A DNA stretch of 64,000 nucleotides. Origin: Phytophthora sp. 'mugwort' (Eukaryota > Oomycota > Peronosporomycetes > Peronosporales > Peronosporaceae). The notes beneath the pieces were generated by a model. That model had not been told where the DNA came from and searched no databases. It saw nothing but the letters and a program-made list of their open reading frames with translations. This document shows, one piece after another, positions 11,685 through 20,928 of the stretch (position 1 is its first letter; every line of letters begins with the position of its first letter). The stretch lies in NCBI GenBank assembly GCA_033558025.1, contig JAUCEF010000009.1, forward strand, positions 2,790,001 through 2,854,000, in the 5' to 3' direction. Position numbers and translations under genes: made by a program.

Positions 11685-11712
11685 GGTGACGCTTTTAACA
11701 GGGGGAATACGG
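11685..11712 (-). repeat. pogo-type terminal inverted repeat, right
   Basis: It ends GGGGGAATACGG followed by TA. It is the inverse of 9121-9148. Confidence 0.85.
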
Positions 11713-11763
11713 TACTGGAAGATTACGTCGGCAATTTTTTCTTAACGTTGTTTTACCGGGAGT

Positions 11764-11994
11764 AGGTTTAATCGTTTCTAATACTCAGCTGGTGTTTTTA
11801 ACTAGACAATCAATCGATAGCCTTAGAGCGTAAGGGATCAACTACAGTGCGCGCGGAATGATAAACAAAATCTGTTTGTTTGTTTTCGTCCAATTTTCGT
11901 CCAATCACGTCCAATAGACATGATATTTCTACCCAATCATACGCAGCGCATTGCGGTTGCTTTGCGGTGCGGCTCACTTCAATGGAGAACTGGA
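11764..11994 (+). repeat. Long terminal inverted repeat, left arm
   Basis: It begins AGGTTTAATCGTTT and ends GGAGAACTGGA. It is inverse to 14159-14384 along its length, with substitutions and small indels. Confidence 0.85.
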
Positions 11995-12141
11995 CCGCAA
12001 ACTTGGGGTGGCGAGAGCTGTCAAACTTGTGTTCATTGATGTGGCAACTACATCCTATACTCTGACTTTAACTGAAAACGTGTCGGCAGCTAACATTACT
12101 TCAAAAACAAACCGTCACAGAGGTAGTCCAAAGTGTGAGTA

Positions 12142-12165
12142 CAGACAACGACGCATAAATCCGGC
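12142..12165 (+). repeat. Nested pogo-type terminal inverted repeat, left
   Basis: A perfect 24-base inverse of 13905-13928, preceded by TA. Confidence 0.85.
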
Positions 12166-12347
12166 ACCACAAAAATACGGCATTGAACGGTGTCACTTTT
12201 CAAATCCCATACTAAAGCCATTATTCGTTTTGACTAATCAAATCATGTCGATTAGAAATTTTAGACCCAATTTTACGAACAGGTAATAATGAATGGCTCT
12301 AAGTAAAACTGCATTAGAGATCGACCAAATCTTACTCATTTTTCGCA

Positions 12348-13749
12348 ATGTCGCGCGCCAAGCGCAGCTTCAGCATTAAGAAGAAGCGCGAGGCGTTAGC
12401 GCTCATCGACCAAGTCGGCATTGAGGGGGTGGCACGGACGCTTAGTGCTGCCCGTGGAACAGTATACGGGGGGACCAAGCAAGCCAGTACCATCCGCGAA
12501 TTCAAGGGTAATCCATCGTCGAAGACTTTGAAAGGCCAGGGACGAAAGGAACTTTTTCCTGAAGTCCCTGCCCTTGTAACCTACATGAAAGGCGTTCGAC
12601 GGGACGAAGCCGTAAGCTTATATATTATTACTATCGACCTAATTAACGGAAATTGTGACTAACTTATTAATAATTTCTTTTGTATTTTTTTAGCTTTTAC
12701 AGGTTAGGTTCTTTCAACCTCTAGAATGATTGAATTCATGTGGAGGATTCTCCCGGGCTGGATGACTCTCTATCTCGATGGCAAATAGAACGGTGAGTTC
12801 TCACTTGAGCGCATGGTGCAGCGTATAGCAAACCGGTACGTACAAATTGATTAAATTCAATTTAATGCTAATTTACCATGATTACGTTTTTACTTTATCT
12901 TATTGTATTGAAGTTATGGGTTTTCTGCGCAGAAACCGCAGGTTGCGAAAAAGTCACTTGAAGAGCACGAAGAAGTCCAGGCGGCTTTTTCACTAGACGT
13001 TTGGGCTAAGTACGGAACGTACGAAGGTGGTGGCATATTGAGCGTTGACGAAATCGCCATTTTGTTCGATATTCCCCCGACCAAGAGCTGGGCACTGAAG
13101 GGGCGCAGAGACTCAGCACGCATTTTGGGAATGAGCAAACGCGCGGGTCGATTGACTGCTGTTTTGAGTGTTTGAGATGATGATAATTTTATTTTATTTG
13201 CTAATAATGTTTTTTTGCTTTATTAATATTTTGTGATATATTATTGTGAATACTAGGGAAAAAAATACCGATTCTATTTGTTATACGCAGCGTTCCTGGT
13301 GGGAAAACTGAGCAGGACGAGCAAGAAACATACCCGGATGGACATTTTTGCTCAGTTCAAGAAAACGCATGGATGGACAAGGGCGTTTGGAAGCTATATG
13401 TGGAAACGTTGTCAAAATATAAAACAGATGGCCCCGCTGTTCTTCTCCTCGACAACTGTGAGTGTCATGTTTTGGAGGAAGGACAGCGGGTTGTAGCAGA
13501 GCAGCTAACGCTACTGTGGTCCCATTACCAGCGAACAGTACGTCGGTTTGTCAACCTCTTGACGTCGGTGTAATGGGACCACTTAAAGCGAAGCTAAGAA
13601 ATAGTGCTAGACGCAATGAAGGCACCGCAAAAGAAAAACGCCTCCGTGCAATTAAGTCCACAATTATTGCCTACAATGTCATCACCCCGCATGGAATAAT
13701 TCGTAGCTTTAAAAAGGCAATTCCTCACCATACTGAGGTTTTAGTCTAA
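12348..13749 (+). pseudogene. pogo/Tigger-like transposase, broken
   Basis: The ATG at 12348 starts an N-terminal DNA-binding region: KKREALALIDQVGIEGVART, then ARGTVYGGTKQ, a helix-turn-helix of the pogo/CENP-B type. At about 12930-13140 QVAKKSLEEHEEVQAAFSLD is followed by LSVDEIAILFD with the first catalytic Asp. LLLDNCECHVLEEGQRVVAE (about 13441-13500) carries the second, and QPLDVGVMGPLKAKLRN (about 13550-13600) the third. Frame changes occur near 12650-12930, 13140-13280 and 13500-13550. The AT-rich stretches there resemble either former introns or insertions. The DDD triad is readable piecewise, but the gene is not intact. Confidence 0.8.
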
Positions 13750-13904
13750 TCAAAGCACTGTTTTTATCCGGCCGCATGATCTTTGTTTTTTTTCCTCTCT
13801 AATATATATGCTATATTCTATCAATCACGCCTTTATATTTGTTCGTACCGTATTTTGTCGGGTGCAGTGAATCTTCCGTTACTATGGGGATGGCATTCAG
13901 CGAT

Positions 13905-13928
13905 GCCGGATTTATGCGTCGTTGTCTG
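13905..13928 (-). repeat. Nested pogo-type terminal inverted repeat, right
   Basis: A perfect 24-base inverse of 12142-12165, followed by TA. Confidence 0.85.
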
Positions 13929-14158
13929 TACCCCCATTTTCGAGCCAGCTTCTATATATAACTGATCCAACCTGTTTATGGCTTCATTTTTTCTTAATCT
14001 ACGTCAAACTTTGTCAAGATGTGTAGGTTATCCAGACTCCTGTCTGGAGCACTGTAGGAAGCATCTGTTTACTCTAAGATGCAATAATGCTTACCTCGTC
14101 TATATTTTCTGTGCGTGGGTCACCAACTGCAAAAAGGGTTAAATACGGTTGCTCAGCC

Positions 14159-14384
14159 TCCAGTTCTCCAATGGAAGAAAACCGCACCGCAAACCAACCG
14201 CAATGCGCTGTGTATGATTGGGTAGAAATATCATGTTTACTGGACGTGATTGGACGAAAATTCGACGAAACAACAGATTTTATCTATCATTCCGCGCGCA
14301 CTGTAGTTGATCCCTTACGCTCTGAGACTGTCGATTGGTTGTCTGGTTAGAAACACCAGCTGAGTATTAAAAACGATTAAACCT
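14159..14384 (-). repeat. Long terminal inverted repeat, right arm
   Basis: It begins TCCAGTTCTCC and ends CGATTAAACCT, the inverse of the left arm at 11764-11994. Confidence 0.85.
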
Positions 14385-15917
14385 CCTCTCCTTGTAAAAA
14401 TATGTTAACCATTTCGCGACCACGTCCATTTAATATACTATACAAAATCAAGAAAAGCATCGAGTGCTTTTCGCTTAAGTACGTGACCATAGTTGAAGAG
14501 CCGATGGAGGCATTTTGCTTCCATCCATGAGGCCACGGTATTTCTGATAGATCGCGCTGATTGGACAAAACAAAATATTTCTCAGGGACGTATATCTGAA
14601 AAGACACCGCCCTCACGTGATTGGCTGAGGCCGCCAATGTAATCGCCGCGAGGCCTTGAAGGAAGCTCCAAGGAGGCAGTGGGAGCTGCATATCTTCGCT
14701 ATATATTTCATGAGGTACGCATGCTGATTTCATCCTGATGCGTTGCAGCAGCCACCATGCTTCCAGCTTATAATTATCCCCCATTCTCTTTCGATCATGT
14801 TTATCGGTAACCCATGTTTGTATGCACCAATGATTAGGTTCAATCGAAGCTCTCACTTTCGAAAGATGCCACGCGGAAGAAAGCGGTCCCTCCTTCGGAT
14901 ACTGAAAGGTTGGCTAAGCGTCGGCTGGTATCGCCTCGGGGTATGGGTGCCGGTAAATCTGCTACCTCGCGAGGTGAGTATGTTAGCCTAGTGTCATACA
15001 AACGCTGCAGATATAAAATGTTCTTAATTATTTGTTCGTAGATGACAACATTTTCAGCAATTTGGCGTGCTCTACGCCGTGATGGATGAAATGCTAAACC
15101 TTCGCCCCTTCACAGCCTGGATTAGCCGATTTCGTTATGCCAAGCCTGGCTGCCATCCTGACAGGGAATAACTTGTCGATTATTTGCAGAGAGATCAACC
15201 GCTTGTTGCCTCTTATTGTGAGCAAACCGTTCAGGTAATTCAATGTGATGGAGATATGCGACAGTATTACCTTCAATTGGGTTACCCGTTGTTACGCGAG
15301 GGGGTGTCGCTCTTGAACGCCTACATCAACGTCAAGTGAAGGACGGTACTAACACTGTGGTGCTCATGTCGGCCCCACTTGTAGCGCTGGGCGGCACGGT
15401 GTTGAGCGGGATGAAGGTGGTGATGGAGTTGGCTCGAATACTTGTGAAGATAACGAAGAGGCAGATGCACGTCAGGTTGGCGCCATCGTTCATCTTGATG
15501 CTGGTGAAAGCGGCCGTCTTGGTGCCGAACGCGAAATCAGTGTTGATAGAGAGCGGGTGCGTAGCGCTGGTTGCGCAAGTGGCTTTAAATCCTACCGAAG
15601 CGGATATTGTGGGTCGGGCGTTGGCGATGCACGTTCATATGATGATGAATCTGTGGATGCGAGTGGATAGCTCGGGTTGAGGGCGTTAAAAACGCGAGGC
15701 AGATGTACGCATTTATGGTCGCCCTCGCCGCTGCATAGGAAAACGACGTAGCAGTGGTCGTGGATCAGGCATTCGCGACGACGGGTTGTGAGCTAGATGA
15801 GGTAGTGCTGATACAGCTGGTAGTGAGGCGGTGACGCCGGCACCTCTAGCCCCGTGGTATATGTGGGCAGTTTGGTTGTTTATACCTCCACGATAGAAAA
15901 ATGGATGATGACAAAAT
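14385..15917. other. Unassigned repeat-like DNA
   Basis: Open frames at 14377-14856 (-) and 15336-15680 (+) carry no motif I recognise. The second, read in the neighbouring frame, gives an acidic Asp/Glu-rich stretch, so the choice of frame is uncertain. This is probably decayed transposon sequence. Confidence 0.35.
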
Positions 15918-16307
15918 ATGACGTCAATATTTAGGCAAGTTGGAACTGAGTATATTGTGGCTCGTGTTTCTAAACGAGTCATCCACCAACAAGTCGTTCT
16001 CCATGAGGTTCGCTGGCTGGATGGTTTGTTCCAAAAGCAAATTCACATAGTACCTATTGGCTTTCTCCAACGCAGTATCGAGAACTATCGCGCCTTGCCT
16101 CAAACAACAGCAAAACCTACCTGGAAAGCGCTAAAAACACTAGAGGGTGGAAATATCCCAACGGATGTTGTCTTCGAGAACTTTGCGGAGAGTGAGGGGA
16201 TTACCGAATCCGACCTATACCAGCTGCTCCCAGCAAAGCTACACGAGGTGGAGACTGTGAAAAACATGAAGTTTGATCGAGATGGATGCGCCGACCGATC
16301 TCTATAG
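15918..16307 (+). CDS. Unrecognised 129-codon open frame, probably element-derived
   Basis: It is open from ATG 15918 to the stop at 16307. The first 60 residues (EYIVARVSKRVIHQQVVLHE and VRWLDGLFQK) have the spacing of a chromo-like beta-barrel segment (EYxVxxIxxxR..VxW). That would fit the tail of a retroelement polyprotein or a domesticated fragment. The second half is acidic and helical-looking. No intron, neighbouring frame or promoter supports a cellular gene, and the surroundings are decayed elements. A chance open frame cannot be excluded. Confidence 0.25.
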   Translation: MTSIFRQVGTEYIVARVSKRVIHQQVVLHEVRWLDGLFQKQIHIVPIGFLQRSIENYRALPQTTAKPTWKALKTLEGGNIPTDVVFENFAESEGITESDLYQLLPAKLHEVETVKNMKFDRDGCADRSL

Positions 16308-17348
16308 TCATAATGATGGGCCCAGTATGACACGAGTGCGCCCCATATGCACTCATATTTTCACGCATTCTGCGTCGTCTAGATTGCGGATACTGACGGG
16401 TAGGGGGGCCAATACCGCGTGCGCCAATATAACACACAATACGTTTTGAATGATACTATCATCGGCTGAGGTTGTGCACGAATTAGCTGCTGGGCATGCT
16501 CCCTAACAGAATGATTTTGCCGTACATTTCCCTGCCACTGCAATGAAGCTGGCCAAGCCGAACAACGGCGATCTACCTCGGCAGTGAAATGCTAATGTTG
16601 GCAAAAGAAATTTCTGCGATCAGCTGTACAACGGTTGCAATTCGCGAATACACTGTTGAGCGTGACGAGAGGCGATGGCTTCGCCATGACTTTTGCTATC
16701 AGTGATAACATAGCCTATCGCCACGGTGAAAGCAGGTAAGATAGCAATGACGGCCTCGTTGTTGAGGAACCGGGTTCTATCGACTTGAATCCTAGCGCAA
16801 ACTTGGTCGGTGTGGCGTGGCTTTTGATCTCGAAACATTTTGTGCAGCTGCCTTCAGCCAGTCCATCACCCGTTTCATACCTGATTCAGTCATTTAGAGG
16901 TAAAATTCATCATCTTTAGAAGGGTTTGAAGTGTTTTTAGAGGGTTCGGAGTGGAGGGGCATTAATTTACCCCTATCCATTGCCTACCCGCTTCGATTTG
17001 ACTGGCTAAAATCAAAACAGGAGACATTTTGCCTCCATCGAGTGGGTCATTTTCCACCTCTTTTTGAAAACACGCTCGATGGGGGCAAATGCCTCCTTTG
17101 TCCACGAAAGGGTTAAGAAAAAAACTGCCGGCGTAATCGTCCAGTATATACTACTCGTGTTTGCTATCAAATTAACCAGCACCTTCCGAAGAGTGGCTAC
17201 TTTTCCAGCTTTACGAAAACTCACTACGCACACACCACACGAAACTGTTTAAGCCGCTTCGCTACTCTGCTTTCATCCCATCGCAAAAGCCTTTCCAATA
17301 GAAGCTGGTGTATGACCTCTTTGATGTTGCTTGAAAAGTCCCCATTTG
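16308..17348. other. No recognisable gene
   Basis: I see no supported gene. An inverted pair with one mismatch (TTTGCCTCCATCGAG at about 17028-17042 and its near-inverse at about 17083-17097) can form a hairpin. It may be the end of a small element. Confidence 0.4.
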
Positions 17349-18507
17349 CTACGGGCTTTTCCTGCCAGACGTAGCTTCTGCCGGCATTCTTAGCATCCGA
17401 ACGGCCCTAGCATGAAACGATGTGTTGTGGTGAAGCACTCTGACAGGTACTTCACCCACAATCTTTTGCGCCATTACCGGTTTGCACCGAACGACCAGGC
17501 GATGAGTACACTTAAAAAAATGCGCAACCACGTTGGGGTTTATGGGAGTTTCCTTCTCGTTTTCAACCAGTCCGATGTTTAGCACCTGCTCTCCAGTTTG
17601 CCCGGCACGAAGGCCATCGCCTTGATGCGTTGATAATACACGCGTGACATTCCAATCCGGTCGCTCCCCCAAGTTCCGCAGTACAACGTCCTCGACCAAT
17701 TCGACCGAGATCGACTTGACGGATGTTTTAGAGGCAGATCCATCCACTCGGCACATTAACGGAACCACTTCACCTGAGAGAACAACGTCTTTCGGAATCT
17801 CTATCGTCACCTGTAGACTGCCGCGGTTAATGCAACACAACCAGTGCACAACCTCCGATGCTGAGATCTCGAGCGACTGTACTGGTGGAGAGAGTACCGG
17901 TGGTGCGTGCACTGTGAACTCCTGCTCGGCGTTCAAGTACGCTACAGAGTCGCTCTCGACTCGGAGCCACACACTCGCCCGATATTTGATCTGGACTCGA
18001 AGACGCTCAGCAGATCCATTGTAGATGTCAGTCAGTTCAAAGCTTGAAGGCAAACCCGATGGCAACTGGAAATTAAAGCAATATTCCGATTCTCCAGCAG
18101 CGTAGAGTGATGCCGGAGTCAGCTTAACCTGACAAGATAAAACAATGCTCGAATAGTGAGTGAGTAAAGCCAACCGAACTTTTCACAACTCCAGAATTTA
18201 CCCGATGCTGTAGAAAAATCTTGTCGAAAGCATTCGTGACGGGGCTGTAGCCACCTTCATCCCATGCGACGGCTTCTCGTCCTTGGATAACCACCGCTAG
18301 CGCTGGGCAGAGTGAACCGGTGAGCTTTTACGTGTATACTATGTGGCACGTTCAAAAGGCAGACAACTCACGCTCTCTCGCCTGCACTAACTCCAACGTG
18401 GAGAGCTTCACCGTCCCACCAATGACTTCCCCCGGGGCATAACTCTCGTGCTCGAGCGCAATGGTTAAACATCCAAGCACACCTTCGACTGACTCGCGTC
18501 TTACCAT
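17349..18507 (-). CDS. Arrestin-fold (alpha-arrestin-like) protein
   Basis: Three exons can be read: 18507-18372, 18302-18202 and 18128-17349. The introns are 69 and 73 bases with GT-AG ends, giving 338 residues. The N-terminus LGCLTIALEHESYAPGEV, with IGGTVKL, is the classic arrestin-N opening (a strand, then Y-x-P-G-E-x-x-x-G-x-V). It continues VIQGREAVAWDE after the first junction. Residues about 110-210 finish the N-domain (YRASVWLRVESDSVAYLN). About 215-330 form the C-domain (SGEVVPLMCRVDGSASKTSV). Alpha-arrestins act as adaptors that link membrane cargo to ubiquitin ligases or trafficking machinery. No PPxY motif is visible here, so that role is inference. The start at 18507 is the first ATG giving the conserved opening. 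Confidence 0.8.
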
Positions 18508-19130
18508 CGCCCTGAGCACTTGAAAGCCAATTAATCAGTGCCCAGACCTAGCACTGCGCTCGCAGTCAGTAAGCGCATTAAGGAGGAAAGAACGCGGAAA
18601 ATAACCGGCGAACGTGGCGGATTTCCATGGAAATCGCTCTCGGTCATGTTGCTTCAAGGTTGGGACTACCTGACCCCGTCCGAGGATAAGGTTTACCGAC
18701 CATAGGCACAAGGAGACACATACTGTACCGTACATACAGTAGGTGCAGTACAGTAGTCGTGACGCTCGCTCCATCCAGTCGAGCTGTATTGCCTTGTTGA
18801 GTCTCGGTGTCCGTTCCATGATAGAATCCATCAGCTTCTGACTCGAAGATCGTAAGTCAACAGATGGACGCGCAGCGAACCAGCAGTAAGCGCACCACTA
18901 TAATAGCGCATGTATAATACAACCGCTACCGCAATGCATACTGTACTGTACTCCCTATACAGTACTGTAACGGACCCCAGACTGCAAAACAGTCACCACA
19001 TTGTGCCGGTGCATGCAAAACGCGGTTTTGTAGTCAGTGATGCTTGCCCAATCCACTAGAATAGCCAGACCGCTTAACAGTCGCCCATCCCACTCACCAC
19101 ACGCAACTTTGCTCGCGCGCAATTGATCTG
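18508..19130. promoter_or_regulatory. Divergent intergenic region with TACTGTA-type motifs
   Basis: This interval separates the arrestin gene (minus) from the bZIP gene (plus) and holds no gene. It contains a cluster of related words: TACTGTACCGTACA at about 18720-18733, CAGTACAGTAG at about 18745-18755, and TACTGTACTGTACT followed by TACAGTACTGTA at about 18941-18970. The last pair is inverted and could fold. Whether these are regulatory sites or the relic of a small element is unknown. Confidence 0.35.
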
Positions 19131-20791
19131 ATGGATCCTTCATACAAGCAGCCGCTGGCGTACACGTTCCGGTATTCATGTCAGCTTAGAGCGCCAAATT
19201 GCGGGGGCCCCAGCCGGTGGTGCTCTCGACGCGAAAAGTATCGGACGGCTGTATCGGAGACCAAACTTACCTTTCACCAGGCGTTTATGACCTACCCCGG
19301 CGCTGTCATTCATAAACTCTCACAGGTATCAGATGCTTCTTCATTCTACCGTGGTGTCAACAATCCCCGTCCGAGTCGCTACCATTTACGACCAGCAATT
19401 CATTCTCCCAATACAACACACCACGTCTCTGCATGTCGTATCTACGACCACCAACCACAGTACTACTCGTCTTTTCGTTCTCAGCCTCAATTCGCCTCTC
19501 ACTCTCACTTCTCGCATCGGCGGCACATGGCGGGGCGAGTACATCAAGTCCCAATAGTTAACCGACTGACCAACACTCTGCACGCCTCGATGGCGTCTCC
19601 GTTCCCGCTGACCTCGGAGCTGCACGAGTCTCAGCCTGACGTCCTGCCTGAAGACTGGAGCGATACGGATCAACAGATCTTCGAGAGTCTGTTGCTTCCC
19701 TCGCCCAGCTCTTCGTCTCTCTCCGTCAAACCCGAGCCATTATCCGTCACGAAGAAGGCGCGGGGCAGCCGCAAGCGAGTATCCGTCGAGGAGAAGCGTA
19801 TGAAACACCGCGAAGTACAGCGCCGGTTCATGCAACGCAAGAAAGAGATGCTGGCGGGTGTCAAGAAGTCCATCGTGGCATTGGAGAAGCAGGTGGCCGT
19901 ACTGAAGCTCTCGAGCGAGCGCGAGGCCCTCGAGACTGAGAACAGGACGTTACATAAGGAGGCGGAAGCCAAGGCCATACAGCCGGCGATCCCGACGCTC
20001 GACGCGCTCGAGATGCTCTTCCAGAGGGAGGCCAAGGCCGTGGAGAAGCAGTTTAAGGCGTTTACAGTGCAGCAGTGGCAAGAGTTGGTATGTCAGACGC
20101 TACAGTGTGTAGACGGGATCCTTACCCAAGAGGCCATGGAAGCTTCGGGGGTCAATGTCATGGGATGGTCTGACAGACGCCACGTGGAGAATACGAGCGT
20201 CAAATTTACACTGCACAAGGCCTTCCCACACGTATGTGCCGAGAGTTTGTGGCATACCACCTGGCAGAGGTTGACTACAGACAGCTACGCCAGCTTTTTC
20301 AGCCCTTCGCTGTTTATAAGGGTAAGTTCACAGAGTTATGAAAAGGAGCTGGATGGGAGGTCTAACTTTTATATTTTGTTTTGTTTTCTTGTTATGGTGG
20401 TTAGAAACATTTGCTGCAAAAAGTTTGCGATGACGCCATTATCATCTACCGAGTCATCTGCTACCCACAGACTGGACGGGTGTCGCGAGCTATTGAGGTT
20501 ATTAGCCGGGTGAGGAGAGAACACGACATTGTCTACTTCATTCGCACGCTGGACCTGCCTGACGTGAGGGAGCGGGTCTGTGCTACGGACATCTGGACGC
20601 AGTCCCTGACAGTGCTGCGGTTCATGCCGAGTGACCCGAGCCGTCCCGAAGTTGGCTGCGTGGTGCAGTACGGAGGTAACTACGTCAACATCCCCAAGGG
20701 CGGCGTCAAGTACTGGCTCATGGAAATTTTGTTCCTCGTGCTTCGATTCGAGTCGTCCCTGATCTCGCCTATGTTTTCGCTCGGCAATTGA
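19131..20791 (+). CDS. bZIP transcription factor with atypical basic region
   Basis: Exon 1 runs from 19131 to 20321 and exon 2 from 20405 to 20791, with an 83-base GT-AG intron in phase 0. The product is up to about 525 residues. The bZIP lies at roughly residues 210-265: a basic stretch KRMKHREVQRRFMQRKKEML, then heptads (VKKSIVALEKQVAVL). The usual Asn and Ser-Arg of the basic region are replaced by His and Phe-Met. The remaining residues, about 290-525, form a conserved-looking domain without a name I can give. The first 150 residues are rich in Ser, His, Gln and Arg and may be disordered. In-frame ATGs at 19528 and 19590 are alternative starts, and the true start may be one of these. Confidence 0.8.
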
Positions 20792-20905
20792 GCCTGTCGC
20801 ATTCGTGTTTTTGTTTTCCTTCCTGTCCTTTTTGACTAATAGATTGCTAACTTATCGGTGATAAAAAAACACGTTTCCATTTTTGTTTAAAACTCACAAA
20901 TAATT

Positions 20906-20926
20906 TTTCATTCGCTCCACAAATTA
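20906..20926 (+). promoter_or_regulatory. Oomycete-type initiator before the pseudouridine synthase
   Basis: The sequence around TTTCATTCGC, then CCACAAATT, ends just before the ATG at 20929. It resembles the oomycete core promoter (TCATTYY initiator plus a CAWTTT flank). It would give a 5' leader of only about 15-20 bases. Confidence 0.45.
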
Positions 20927-20928
20927 CG

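Larger units (their letters stand above)
9121..11712 (+). mobile_element. pogo/Tigger-type DNA transposon with intact ends
   Basis: The element is 2,592 bases. The left end at 9121 and the right end at 11712 are inverse copies: both start CCGTATTCCCCC and match over 28 bases with four mismatches. Each end is flanked by TA (9119-9120 and 11713-11714), the target duplication of the Tc1/mariner-pogo superfamily. It carries a broken DDE transposase of the pogo/Tigger/CENP-B-related type. About 350 bases of AT-containing DNA without a recognised gene lie between the transposase and the right end. Confidence 0.85.
12142..13928 (+). mobile_element. Second pogo/Tigger-type transposon, nested
   Basis: The element is 1,787 bases. 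Its ends are perfect 24-base inverse copies: CAGACAACGACG at 12142 onward and its inverse ending at 13928. TA flanks both sides (12140-12141 and 13929-13930). Ends beginning CAG with a TA duplication are typical of pogo/Tigger elements. It sits inside the long-TIR carrier and holds one broken DDE transposase. Confidence 0.85.
11764..14384. mobile_element. Long-TIR carrier element (MULE- or foldback-like, non-autonomous)
   Basis: Two inverse copies of about 226-231 bases, roughly 90% alike by eye, border this interval. Removing the nested pogo-type element at 12142-13928 leaves an element of about 0.83 kb. That core is too short to encode a transposase. Long inverted repeats suggest a Mutator-like or foldback element, but I found no convincing target duplication. 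The left end lies 50 bases to the right of the preceding pogo-type element. Confidence 0.7.
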
